From contig JAKSGN010000042.1 in assembly GCA_024180945.1 (NCBI GenBank), positions 62,001 through 126,000 of the forward strand: a DNA stretch of 64,000 nt, written 5' to 3'. A model generated the notes under the pieces. That model was not told the DNA's origin. It did no database searches and saw only the letters and a program-made list of their open reading frames with translations. The position numbers and the translations under genes are program-made. Below are positions 21,672-32,700 of this stretch, piece by piece (the first letter of the stretch is position 1; each line of letters begins with the position of its first letter). This DNA is from Macrophomina tecta (Eukaryota > Ascomycota > Dothideomycetes > Botryosphaeriales > Botryosphaeriaceae).

Positions 21672-23072
21672 TTAAACAGGAGATAGGGCGGGTAAAGGGC
21701 ATGTCTCATTATGAACCCAGTAATCTGCAACCATTCCCTTTGACAGGTGGTCCTCCACATGGCAGATAAGCTGCCAGAGCCCCACGTCTGTTGCATTCAT
21801 GTATAGGGCGAACATCTCCCCAGGACTAACAGCTGTTGAAACCGTTAGCGTGACTGAGTTGCAGTATGTCCACGGAAGGTCAAAGATTATTTCATTAACG
21901 GAAAGGCAAAGCATACCTTTGGATGCCATGTTCACACCTAAATACTGAAACCCATTTCCATGCATATGGAACACATGAGTGTCGGAACCGTGCCCGTACA
22001 AATACCATATGACCTTGTCATCCCTGCACATCTGGAAGAATGGATTGTTCGAAAATACGTATCCGTTCAGCGAGTAGAAGGTTGGTGCTCGGATACGGCG
22101 CGACGATAAGATGTTCACAAGTTGCGGATGCCAAATCGAGTAGTTTCCAAAGAAATGCCCATCGAGGGTGTCGGTGAGGTCACTCTCAAGCCCGCTAATG
22201 CTTCCCGATCCTCCTTCTCCCTCCATGCTCTTGTGTGTCCTTGCGTTGATAGCAGACATGAAGGACGAGGTCTCGTCAAAGGCCATGTACAGGAGCGGGA
22301 ACTCTCGATAAGTCGAGATTGTTGCATTCATCAGTCCCCGCTGATACACGATTTGGGGCCCAATCAATCCGGCGTTCGCATCTTCAAAGAGACTGATATA
22401 TGCGTGGTATCCACGCATGTGACTCGGCTCGCCTGCAGGTGGAGCATTGCCCTCGTCTACCAACCACTTGTAAACCACGCAACCCCCTGGTGGGACCGCG
22501 TCGCCGGGTGCGATAGGCGATTCTCGTCCAGGCTGCGTGTTGTTTGGGTAGACGGAGCCTTCGTTATCTTTGTTGTAGGCGAGACCCATACTGTGCATGG
22601 ACGCGTAGTTGGAGGAGAGGTTGTTCAGGAAAAGGATTTCGACCATATCGCCAACCTCAGAGCGAAGTGTAGGGCCCTGCACGCCCTGCCAGACGGGTTG
22701 TGGCAGCAAGGTGCTAAACGTGGCGTCTGTGTAGCCCCTGTATACTGCCTTCTGCCACTTCGTGCCCGCTTCTACATAGCCGGCCATTTGAGCGCGAATG
22801 GAGAGGTTGAACGGCACGCCCAGCCAGTTGTCCCAGCCAGTTGGAGCATAATCCCAAGTGATTTCCTCGGCGGCGACATAGTAACGGCGGATAGTGCCAC
22901 TAAAATGGAAATTGGAGGGTGTTGGGCTTGGGAGGCTGTTGTCCATGGAGGCGACGCAGGAGGCAAGAGGGGAGACGGTGGTGGCGCGAGGGACGCGTGG
23001 CGATCCAGCATCGCCAGCATCCGCGAGAGCGCTGATTGCGAGAAATAAGAAGATACAAAAGCGGAGAGTCAT
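21672..23072 (-). CDS. secreted hephaestin-like multicopper oxidase, ligand-poor
   Basis: Two exons (21917-23072 and 21672-21832) encode 438 aa. The intron (21833-21916, GTATGC ... GCTAACGGTTTCAACAG) is a multiple of three with no stop, but splicing yields the better NMASKAVSPGEMFALYMNAT. Residues 1-18 form a signal peptide (MTLRFCIFLFLAISALADA). Two cupredoxin units are visible. The N-terminal motifs SMHSMGLAYNKDNEGSVYP (H160) and GYHAYISLFEDANAGLIGP (H223) and the C-terminal HVFHMHGNGF (H366, H369, H371) and ICHVEDHLSKGM (C409, H410, H414, M419) align with ceruloplasmin/hephaestin. A complete type 1 copper set is present, but three of the eight usual trinuclear-site histidines are replaced (M162, Y225, I408). 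Canonical oxygen-reducing activity is therefore doubtful; metal binding or a specialised redox role is possible. hAT-2 ends 300 bp downstream. Confidence 0.82.
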   Translation of the reverse strand: MTLRFCIFLFLAISALADAGDAGSPRVPRATTVSPLASCVASMDNSLPSPTPSNFHFSGTIRRYYVAAEEITWDYAPTGWDNWLGVPFNLSIRAQMAGYVEAGTKWQKAVYRGYTDATFSTLLPQPVWQGVQGPTLRSEVGDMVEILFLNNLSSNYASMHSMGLAYNKDNEGSVYPNNTQPGRESPIAPGDAVPPGGCVVYKWLVDEGNAPPAGEPSHMRGYHAYISLFEDANAGLIGPQIVYQRGLMNATISTYREFPLLYMAFDETSSFMSAINARTHKSMEGEGGSGSISGLESDLTDTLDGHFFGNYSIWHPQLVNILSSRRIRAPTFYSLNGYVFSNNPFFQMCRDDKVIWYLYGHGSDTHVFHMHGNGFQYLGVNMASKGMLCLSVNEIIFDLPWTYCNSVTLTVSTAVSPGEMFALYMNATDVGLWQLICHVEDHLSKGMVADYWVHNETCPLPALSPV

Positions 23073-26000
23073 TTTGAGCAGATTTGAAAACACTATCGAA
23101 ATGCGACGTGAGAAGCTTAACCATCTATGAGCCTTATGTAGTCCCTAGAGGCCGCTCAGCACGTTGGCGGAACCCAAATTCCTGGAAGCTTTTACGTCAG
23201 TGCACGGCATGAAAAGGGCCGTGACCTTTGGTTTCTCGGACGATGTTTTCGGGTGCAGTGGAGCCGGCTCGCAGATTTACAAAGTATTCTGATGCACTTG
23301 ACCCAACCAGCAGGATACTTAATCAAACCTAAACGTGCTAACCAGTATGCAGTCCGATACGCCCATCACTATCGTCGCCGGGCAGGTGCCTAGCGACTCT
23401 GACCTTGGAAGCCTGACATTTACACTGTAGATATAACAATGCTCAATAGAGCATATCAGAGATCGCCAGACCACGTACATTGCCTAAACGGTCAGATAGG
23501 GGTGGCCCAACAAGATGGTCTACTCGCAGCTGCCCAGACAGCCGTAGGTGCGCCGCGTCAGCACGCCGCCGCCTGGGAACGCCGGACAGCGGCCTCTTCC
23601 GACCGGCTTCTCCAAAGCCGAGCCATTGCTAGCGCCATCTCATGAGCGCCGACTGCCTCACAGTCTTTACCAGATCACAAGCCCGCCAAATCATGACGCC
23701 TGCGAAACTTTCGCGCCGCGATTGGACCTACCAGACCTTCGTGCCTGCCAGGTCCCTCGCGCCACCAGATTCCGTTACAGTAGTGCTCCTACAGACCTTC
23801 GCGTCCGCGCGTCATTTTCCTGCGCTCTTCCATAAGCGCTAGCTTTCTTCCCGCGTACGCTAGGTTCTCGCGCCCGTCCATTCTGCCTTTCACGCACGCT
23901 AGGCTAGCTATATAGTAGAGCTGTTGAACAGTGCAAAGAAATGGACACTGCTGACATTCAAAGTACTGCTACCTACACTGATTTTATACAGGCTTCCGAA
24001 GGCAACACGCGATATTTGCACTAACAAGCAGATGGCTGGTTTTGGCACGTTTCTTGCACCGCTTTGCCTGCATTAGAGAAGGGCGTCCATAGAAGTACGA
24101 GATTTCCTTGCTGAATGATTTTGAACCTCGGCGTAAACGTTTCCTGGAAGACCCACGCTCTTACCCAGTAGCTCGATTGAATATCAGGCTATAGTGCCGA
24201 AGAAGTTGGACCGTTCCAGGATGAAGTAAAAAGATCCCAGCGTTTTGTTTCGAACCCAACCAAATGATTGTGTATTGAGCCTTGCTGTATATCCGTACAT
24301 CTGCTTAATTTGGGCAATCGGCTTGTTATGATCGGTCTGACGGACGTAGATAACTTTCATCCAAGGCATTTAAGCTTTCCCCCGTCTTTGAGGCAGCTGA
24401 AAGCTTCGGGGAGACCAGGCGTGACGCCAAAAAATCAATTGCACGTCAGGACGATGGGCTTCGGTCTTCATTCAAATCCAGAGACGGTTAGATTTCTCTG
24501 CTTTCTCGTCCCAAGCATAGGATAAAGCCTGGTTATAATATCCTAATGCATCCTGAACGTCAACAGAGGTTAGCATTCCTCGAAGTTTTGACACGCCTGT
24601 CTTGCCTGCACCATTTCGTGGCGGGATTTATTGACACGAAAGAAGTGGCCCTTATCATAACCCCTTTAAGAGGGAGAGAGACTGCCTCTCCCGGTCCTAG
24701 CGTAAACCTTAGGCTTATATAGGACGTAAATGGAGATGATGACACGCCTGTCTCCCGGGTGGAAAAGAAGTAATCTTATTTAAACTGGCTCAAGAGGCTC
24801 ATATCTGAAATTTGTCTTCACTTTAGCGACTTCTTAAGTCCTCACACGCCCCTACAGTCTTGAAGAGAGATTTGGGTGAGTTTCGCTAAGCTGGCATGGC
24901 GTGCGTGAATGCCCAACAGTCCACGTTCCACCGCTTATGCTTATTCCCGCCCATAAGTAGGCCCTATCAGTACGTACCAACATCAGCTAGAAGGTGAGGG
25001 AGAACGACATAGAGCGTGAGTTGGCAGCTTGAAAAGAAAAGCTGGGTGAAAGTAACAGAGTATTGCTAGGGAGTTGCGATGCGGCCCCGATCCAGTGCAC
25101 AGCTGGGTCTGTGCTTCGATCCCGCGGCGACTGTGGGCTTTTTTGCGGCCTGTCTTCGCCAACCCAACGTCCATTTCCTCTTCAACATAGACCAACATAA
25201 ACCAACGAGAGCTTTGCTCCGCACAGCGCCCTCATTCACGATCCAACGCACTTTGCTTGACGTGAGCGCTGAAGTGTCTGCTAGCATAAAAGCTCTTCAA
25301 CCCAGGCCATTACATACCGTAGTGATGCGCACTGGACCGGATGCAGCCGCCATCGCGCAGCTTCTGTTTGACTGTCATGCAAGTTACAGTATAGGAAGGC
25401 AGAAAACCGCGGAAAGCCAAAGGCCGCGGATGCCCTTGGAACGGACGAACAACCCATCTCACCATGACTGGCCTCCAAAAACTGTTGAACCTCATCCCTG
25501 CTAATGCAGGTCATGGCGCAGCGTTGAGACCGCTGCGCCCGGCATACTGGCTGTGCGGGTCACATGGCGGCAGTGAAATTGCCATCTTTAATATTCCTGC
25601 ATGTTCACGTCATCCTTGGCCCGGGTTCGCCCTCCGAGGCTGCATGACTCCCCCCACCAATTCCACCAATGCATACGTTTGTAGCTCGTCTGCCACCGAC
25701 ATGCCTACGTATTAGACGTATCCACGACTGCGTACCAAATCGTTTCTACTCGATCGAGAAAGCCCAACCCGACAATTGGCTTGAGCGGCGTTTATTTTGT
25801 ACCACCTCGCTGTTTGAAACTCGGCAAGCCGGCGGCGTCGGATCGCTATGCATGCAACTTTGGATCGGGACCGTGCCACTAGTGGAATTCCAGCCAGGTG
25901 AGCGCCTGGAGTGGAAATTGGCCATAATGCTCTTTGGAACGTCGATCTCGGATTCCGAGCGCCAGTCCAATCAACGCGAACAATGGCTTACAGGAGCAGC

Positions 26001-26300
26001 CATCTCCATCACGTAGCTGGCAGACCAAAGGCATCAAAAATTGGTGGAATCCCGAAATGCGTTCACTGGGTCCCTTCGTGTGATCTAAATAATTCCCCAG
26101 TATCTCTGAAAAAGCTGGCCGAGAAAAAGGAATATGGGATGATCAGAGCCTCGACGCATACGCGGCAGCGGCTGTCTTAATTGCATCAAACTGTCGTCCG
26201 AACTTCCGCCGTGCCACCTTATGCCATGCAAGTACGGGTCTCCTTGGTTTGCCCTGATCACGCCGTGCTGCCCACATTGGTCCCTACTTGGTCTCCAGAC
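23073..26300. other. 3.2-kb region without a supportable gene
   Basis: The first few hundred bases are the promoter side of the multicopper oxidase. The rest shows only short frames without domains (for example plus 25079-25504 and 25669-26016). One internal structure stands out: a 137-bp segment (24603-24739) flanked by 14-bp direct repeats, listed separately. Confidence 0.5.
24589..24753. repeat. 137-bp segment between 14-bp direct repeats TGACACGCCTGTCT
   Basis: TGACACGCCTGTCT occurs at 24589-24602 and again at 24740-24753. The segment between ends in GGAGATGA. The repeat length equals that of the LINE target duplication at 60659/60971, so this may be a short retroposed copy (SINE or truncated LINE). 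No internal promoter boxes could be named with confidence. Confidence 0.5.
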
Positions 26301-29160
26301 CAGGGTGGCAATCAATTCAATCAACGTCAATATCGGGTCCAGATTGATTGATTGATAGGATTTTCCAATAAGGTCAAATTGATTGATCAATAAGGTGTTG
26401 ATATTGATTGAATTGAATTGATTGACACACGGTTCACGTAGCAAAATCTCGTGATGCTTGGCATAGTGTTGAGATTGATAGCCATACAATCTAGCTAACT
26501 CTTGCTAGCTATAGCTACTCCCGCGTGTATAGAGTCCTCAACTTCTTTCAATGATGCCTTCTGCGTTCCATGAGCGTAGTATCTGCCCAACTGCTATAGT
26601 ATTGGCCTCCAGCCTATTGCGCAATGGCGTCACCATTTGTCCTGCCAAACTGAATATCCTCTCCACCTCTGCCGACATTGCCGGTATAGAAAAGAGGTCC
26701 AGAGCCATACGTGATAGGCGGGGGTATTGCTGGCGGCGTAGTATCCAGTAATCAACTGGATTGGTGACTGCGTCATCTGTAGGAGAGGTATCGAGCTGCC
26801 AGTAGGTGTACTCATCCTCGGTCAGATCTAGATGCTTGGTCCTCCTGGAGGCAGCAAGCCAGCTGTCAAATTCGCTGAGATGTTCGCGTTTACGCTTCTG
26901 CGGTAGCTGTGGGTCCTCAGCAATAGCAATTGACTGATACTCATCCTTCCAGAGCTTTAGAACAGCTGCCTTTGCCTTCTTGATCCAGCTCTTCTTGAAT
27001 GCCCACTGATCCTCAATCCACTCCCAGCGGTAGGCAGGGTGAAGGGCGCAAGCTGCGACGTAAGCTGGAGTATCATCAAGGAGCTGATAGTACTCATCTA
27101 GCTTAGCCCACCCCAAATTGATGTTCACCTTGAAGTGAGAGTCAGGATACTGATCTGTGCGGATCTTGACCTCCTCCAGCTTGTTCAACAGGTACTCCAT
27201 GCATGGAAGGACTTCCCATAAGCCGCCAAACCTACCACTAGTTGGGTTGGCTTGTAGCCTGATTGTGACTTCATGAAAAGGCTTCAAGATGGAGTGATAT
27301 TCAGCAAGAGTTGCCCAATCATCTGAGGTTAGATAATCATCCACGATTGCCGGCTTGTTCTTTGTCTTAGCTGGCATTGGCTGAGTCCTACTAGCAGTGC
27401 GAGGCTTGACGTATTTATCCCATTCTTGAACTTCGTGGAGGACGAGGGCGTCAATGACTGACTGTAGCTTGATTGCGCGCTCAATCATGGCGGAGGTAGA
27501 GTTCCATCGTGTCGCATTATCTTCTATAACCTCGTAGGTAGGGCCGTTTTCGCCAGTCAACGCTTGCTCGTTCCGCTGAAGTTGGTGCAGTCTCTGATAG
27601 ACAAGGTTTGAGCGCTGAATCCAGTGGACGATATTGTGAAGCTTGCCGATAGGGCCCTTCTTGCGCCAGAGTAGGAGCTCAGCGAGTAGCTCCTTTGGCT
27701 GAGCGCAGTCGTTCTCGAACGCGTCAGCTTCCTTGCCAAAGAGGATCTGGCGGACTACCAGGTTTATGATATGGCCAATGCAGCGCAAGCGGCGGTGCTT
27801 GTGATTGAAGCCAAACTCTTCAGCTAGCGCGTCCATGCACGTGTCGTTGTTTGACGCGTTATCCGTGACAAAGTAGCCAAGTTGCCCTCCAATGCCCCAT
27901 TCCATAATTATCTGGGCTACCTCTTCCGCAAGGCTGTCACCAGTATGCCGTCCTTCGGCGTGTGGGAGGCCAATAAGGAACTTGCGAAGCGTGCCAGAGA
28001 ACGTAAGGAAGAAGACGTTAATACCGAGTAGAGAGAGGTGATTACACGACGTCCAGCCGTCAAAGGCAAGGTGTATAAGGCCAGGTGAGCCCTGAAGAAG
28101 CTCAGCAACGATCCCTTTATGGCGGTTGAATTCATCAAGTAGCCATTTACGAACAGTAGAGTGTGTTGGAAGGCTGCCAGTAGACGTTACTGCAGGATTC
28201 AAATAGCTAAGAACGCGCCTGAATCTCTCGCTTTCAAGCTTGCGGAAAGGAATGTTATCGGATGAGACCCAATCAGTGAGTAGTTGCTGGAAGTACGCCG
28301 GATTGAATGATGTGACAAGGCGATTGACAATAGCCTGCTCTGAAGGCCTATTCGTATCCAGTCCAAGCCGCTGAGCAACTGAAATCTTGGCCCGTTTGAC
28401 GTGACGCTTCCCTGTAGGATCCTCAACCTTGTGCTCAGTCACCAGGTGCCTTGCCTGATTATCAGTGCCAGCAGCAGCGAAGCTAGCTGGTTTGTGGGCT
28501 TTCTTGTGCACGCAGTACATACAGACCCAGCGGGTACGCCCTTCTACGTCCTCAATGTCATATGCGTGCTCCCAAGTCCACCCGCTGCGCTGCTTTGACT
28601 CTGTGACATGATATCCACGGAATTTCTGCCATGGGAAGTACTCCCACCCTTCGCGTACAGGTCCTCGGCCATCAACGGCAAGATTGGTGGGTTGCGCAGG
28701 ATCTGAGTCCTGTTGAGAGGAAAAGAGGCTAGTGGGCGCGCTAGAGAGGCTTAAAACAGAGTGTTGATCGTTGCTAGAGTCCATCTTGATAGTGGGAGAG
28801 TTGCTGCTGAGCTGCTGAGAAAATGTAGAACGGATCTGAAAGAGCAGATTCAGCTGTCCCTTCTAGCCATTCTGAGAGAGCGTTTATATACTAGCTGCCA
28901 AGAGAATGTGCCCGACACGTTGTGTGCCAAGAGTGTATCAGATAAAAGGCTAGCCTGACGTGGCTTGAGCGCCACAAGAGCGAGATGATCATCAAAGCTG
29001 CTTTCTATACAAGGTAAGCCGTCAATCAATATCGTCAATCAACTGGCTCGGAGCAATTGATTGATTGACGAAAATGACAGACCTCAGTTGATTGATTGAT
29101 TGCCAAGACATTGGTCAATATTGATTGACCGTCAATATTATTGAATTGATTGCCACCCTG
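26301..29160 (-). mobile_element. hAT-3 transposon, complete, target duplication CTCCAGAC
   Basis: The termini CAGGGTGGCAATCAATTCAA are perfect inverted repeats, and CTCCAGAC is duplicated directly outside (26293-26300 and 29161-29168). Both subterminal regions are packed with TTGATTGATTG / CAATCAAT words. The element is 2860 bp and holds a single uninterrupted transposase gene on the minus strand. All parts needed for an autonomous hAT are visible. Confidence 0.95.
26538..28784 (-). CDS. hAT-3 transposase, intact, 748 aa
   Basis: The ATG at 28782-28784 opens one frame to 26538. A BED finger lies at C88/C91/H113/H118 (WVCMYC ... ARHLVTEH). The RNase H-like catalytic fold shows D242 (FDGWTSCNHLS) and D308 (VTDNASNNDTC), the RCIGHIINLVVRQILFG CxxH block (about 334-350), DNATRWNST, and the C-terminal hATC region with E708 (PAMSAEVERIFSLAGQM). 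hAT transposases excise their element by hairpin-forming strand transfer and reinsert it with 8-bp duplications. There is no frameshift, no internal stop and no intron. The protein is the full-length counterpart of hAT-1 (one frameshift) and of the hAT-5 fragment. The gene lies about 240 bp inside the left end and 375 bp inside the right end. Confidence 0.95.
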   Translation of the reverse strand: MDSSNDQHSVLSLSSAPTSLFSSQQDSDPAQPTNLAVDGRGPVREGWEYFPWQKFRGYHVTESKQRSGWTWEHAYDIEDVEGRTRWVCMYCVHKKAHKPASFAAAGTDNQARHLVTEHKVEDPTGKRHVKRAKISVAQRLGLDTNRPSEQAIVNRLVTSFNPAYFQQLLTDWVSSDNIPFRKLESERFRRVLSYLNPAVTSTGSLPTHSTVRKWLLDEFNRHKGIVAELLQGSPGLIHLAFDGWTSCNHLSLLGINVFFLTFSGTLRKFLIGLPHAEGRHTGDSLAEEVAQIIMEWGIGGQLGYFVTDNASNNDTCMDALAEEFGFNHKHRRLRCIGHIINLVVRQILFGKEADAFENDCAQPKELLAELLLWRKKGPIGKLHNIVHWIQRSNLVYQRLHQLQRNEQALTGENGPTYEVIEDNATRWNSTSAMIERAIKLQSVIDALVLHEVQEWDKYVKPRTASRTQPMPAKTKNKPAIVDDYLTSDDWATLAEYHSILKPFHEVTIRLQANPTSGRFGGLWEVLPCMEYLLNKLEEVKIRTDQYPDSHFKVNINLGWAKLDEYYQLLDDTPAYVAACALHPAYRWEWIEDQWAFKKSWIKKAKAAVLKLWKDEYQSIAIAEDPQLPQKRKREHLSEFDSWLAASRRTKHLDLTEDEYTYWQLDTSPTDDAVTNPVDYWILRRQQYPRLSRMALDLFSIPAMSAEVERIFSLAGQMVTPLRNRLEANTIAVGQILRSWNAEGIIERS

Positions 29161-29168
29161 CTCCAGAC

Positions 29169-29503
29169 TCGGTCGGTGGGGCTCGTATTAGCGCCACAAT
29201 CACGCATTACTGCTTACCGGTACACATGGTTCCAGGCGTAAGCTTTGGAAAGGCCGAGCTCCATTTCCAGAAAGTTGACGTAGTGGCGTAAACTCAATTG
29301 TGACAGCACTCAGTGGCGCGGTCAAATTATTGCCATCAGCACGCGGCCCCCGATGTACCCCTCTCTAACACAGATATCTTTTTTATAAAGCCAGTCCGCA
29401 TCCTCCGATCGGGCAAGTATTTACTCAAACAGACTCGTCCAAACGGTAGTTGGGTAAGTTAGGAGGCTTATGCATTTACGATAGTCTCCCGGATATCTTC
29501 GCG
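29169..29503. other. spacer and probable promoter of the interrupted oxidase gene
   Basis: No gene. A TATAAAG box (about 29394) lies 110 bp upstream of the ATG at 29504, so this is likely the original promoter of the truncated multicopper oxidase gene. Confidence 0.45.
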
Positions 29504-29600
29504 ATGATTCGCCTCTCTCTCTTGCTCGGCTTTATGGCCACGACGCTGGCCAAGATCGTCACTCTGAACTGGGATATTGGATGGATTTCTGCGGCTCCAG
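29504..29600 (+). pseudogene. 5' stub of a Fet3/Abr1-like multicopper oxidase gene cut by hAT-4
   Basis: An ATG at 29504 opens a signal peptide and mature start, MIRLSLLLGFMATTLA then KIVTLNWDIGWISAAPA. The segment TLNWDIGWISAAP matches the first beta strand of fungal Fet3-type ferroxidases and conidial-pigment oxidases as I know them (pattern x-V-T-x-N-W-x-I-x-W-x-x-A-x-P-D/A-G). The frame runs directly into the CAGTGT terminus of hAT-4 at 29601, after which it stops within three codons. The remainder of the gene was not found on the far side of hAT-4 at 32977, so a deletion followed or accompanied the insertion. Only about 32 residues survive, so the assignment rests on one motif. Confidence 0.6.
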
Positions 29601-29752
29601 CAGTGTGTTGAATGGATGGATCGGCTAGCCGATCCAAATCCATTAGGTGGCTTGGATGGCTTTTGGATAATCGCTGGATCTAAGCCAAATTAGTCTTTGA
29701 GGCTGAAGCCACCGAGATATATTTGATCTCTAAAGAGCGTGATTACGGCTAG

Positions 29753-32700
29753 TTACATTGCTGGATCGCTCGCCATCATGTCAATGATGCTGGCACGATC
29801 CCAGGAGTATAGACATTGCGCGGCTTGGATTGTATCTTGCTCAAGATAATTACGACGCTTCGTAACCATGAGTCCCATATGGCTGAAGACTCGTTCAGGT
29901 TCATCGCTCATTGCTGGGATAGATAGCATGTCAAACGCCATCTGCGCAAGATGATGTTACGACCCAGGAAAGAGGGACACAGTGGGGACGATGGGGGCGA
30001 TGCAGAAAGGGCACCGCCGGATTATCTGGCGCCGCCCCGAGCCCCGTTGGCCCAACCACGTGACCTCCAGTGCACGTTCCCGGCCAATGGCCAGCCTACT
30101 GGCCAAACAACACCACACCTCCGGCCAACGAATGGCCAACCAGATTGATGTATATAACCCACATTCGTTACTAGTAGATAGGACCTTCGTGGTCAACTTG
30201 TCAATTGATTCTTACCCTACTACTGTGCGAACCTCCCCTGCCTACTGCGACGGCCCCCAGAAAGCCCAAGTTACCCGACGATACGCCGGACCTCCCCCAG
30301 AAAGAGTGTCGGCGTAACAGATGAGGATATTCCTTTGAGCCGATTGTACGCCACCATTGAATTGGGCAGTCGTCAACATCAATGATTGCTTGATCGCAGA
30401 AGCGCTCGAACTCATCTTGAGGAGTAGCCTTGCAGGCATCCGAGTGGACCTTGTCAAGGTGTTGCCGACGATGAGCAACGATCTTGTTTGGCTCACGTTG
30501 CTCCTTCTGCGGTGAGATAGTTTCCGATACAACTTGCTTCTTGTACTGAAGCCCATACAATGACTTGACGGACTTCTTGCCTGATAAAACCCAAGACTTC
30601 TTGCGAGCCCATCTCTGCTCAATGAAGCGCCAAGTGTAACTCGGATAAAGTACTGTCGCCGCAAGATATGCGGGAGAATCGTCGAGTTTGGCGTAATATT
30701 CTTCTGCCTTGTCGAGCGCAAGTTTGATCTGGGTCCTGAAATGCCATTGACCTTCGGTAGTTGCTGCCGGCGCGTCCTTGTAACTGTTGTACGCTTCGGT
30801 AAGGTGCTCGACGATACACTCGAGGTCTGGCATGACATTGAAGAGTCCACAAGTCTTGCCATCGCCCGGGCGGCCTTGAAGGTCCATGGTAGCCTCCCAG
30901 CATAGCTCGAGGAGCTTCGCATACTGAGCAAGAATAGCCCAGTCTTCCTCGGACAGTGTATCCTGTATGATTGCGTTGCGAGCCGCATCGGGGTCGTTGT
31001 CATGTTTCTTGGTCTTCTTCTTCAAAGCAGCTTCGCGCTCACTTTGGATGAAGTCGTTGAACGGCGCGCGCAGAGGAAGTAGCGTCTTAATCTCGTCGTA
31101 GACACTGTTCCAGCGAGTATCATTGCTCCTGTGAAGTTCGCGAGTCTTTATTGTATGCCACTCGTCTTTGTCGACTATCTGCTCGAAATATTGTCGTTGT
31201 TCTTATGAAGTCAGTAACTTTCCCAAAGAATATGTCTAAGTCAGATGGAGTAGATCCAAGTGACTCGATCGGTCGAATTTACCCCGGCTTTTGCCGGCAG
31301 CCGACCAAATTTGTTATGCTTGACATCAATCTCACTGCAAGATATATTAAAACAACAACAACTCACTATTATGCCAGCGGTTCCTTCGCGATGGACTTGA
31401 ATAAGTCCAGACAATTAAGTTATGAGCTCTGCCGACCGGTCCCGTCCTCCTCCAGCGCTTCAATTCATCCCGCAGGTTTGCTGGAACCGCATCTTCAAAT
31501 TCGAAAAGTTTCTTGTCGAATCCGAATAAGAGGTGGCGCGCAATCAGGTTGATAATATGGCCAGCGCAACGAAGACGTCGCTCCTTTGGTTTGAAGCCGA
31601 ATCTTGCTCCGATTGCTTCCATCGCCGTGTCATTGTTCAAGGCATTATCCAACACAAAAAATCCCAGCTTGCTTGCAATGTCAAAGTCCTCGATAACCGC
31701 GATAACTTGGTCTGCGATGTCGACACCGTAGTGAGACTCACTCTGCTCCGGCGACGATAGAAGAATCGACTGCGTCTTGAAATTGGCATCCAGAAAGTGA
31801 GCCGTGACTCCGTTCAGCGAGAGACAATTACCAGAGGTCCACAAGTCGAAGGCGATGTGGATCCTGCCGATGGCATTGTGCAAGGCGTTCTTCACAGTAG
31901 CCTTGTGAATTTGGTAGCCCTGCATAATCCAGTTACGCACAGTTCGACCACATGGCAAGGCAGCACCCGCGCGCGGTGAGAGATAGGTAATGAAGTCGCG
32001 AAAGACCTCACTATCCACCTGTCGGAAGGAGACATTGTCGTACACAATCCAACGTGCGAGTAGCTTCCGAAAATGCGCGGCGTCGAAGGCGATTGCTAAC
32101 TCATTCAGGGCAGCCTGCTCCGCCGATCTATATCATCAAGATTTACCAGTGGTGGTAAGCCTTTACCTGCATATTGCTCGACCGACTTTGTCTTCTTGTT
32201 CCACCCAAGCCTGTGGACTTGGTGAAGATGATCGGACGCATTACTGCTTCCTTTGTCGACCATGTAATGGTAATTGTGCTGGGCTCGAAACACCGGGTCT
32301 GCCTTGTGACATTTCATACAAAGCCACCAGCGTGAGCCGGTCTCCGTCTCTTCAGTTGGCACGCCAAATTGCCATATCCACGAACGCAGGCTGCCCGTCA
32401 ATCGCTGAAGCGGTATAGTGTGGCCAGGCAGTCTATCCCACTCGACTCCACGATAGTCGAACTTCGATTGCTCGAACTGATTCGGCTCGCCTAGTTGTAC
32501 TTTCTTACTCAGATCTGAGTCGAAAGTTGGAACGGTAGTAAAAGTTGACACCTCCGGTAACGTCGAAGATACATCTGAGGCAATTACGGAGGCTCTGCCG
32601 ATGTCTGATGGTGGCGGCGGTTCCGGCGATGGCGTCAATGATGGATATTTGGCACGATATCCAGCACGTGCTGCCTTCATATTTGGATACCAACGGGATT

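Noticed and set aside
22122..23048. Long plus-strand frame (308 codons) opposite the multicopper oxidase
   Set aside because: It is the antisense shadow of a gene with signal peptide, cupredoxin motifs and a good intron; it has no domain of its own.
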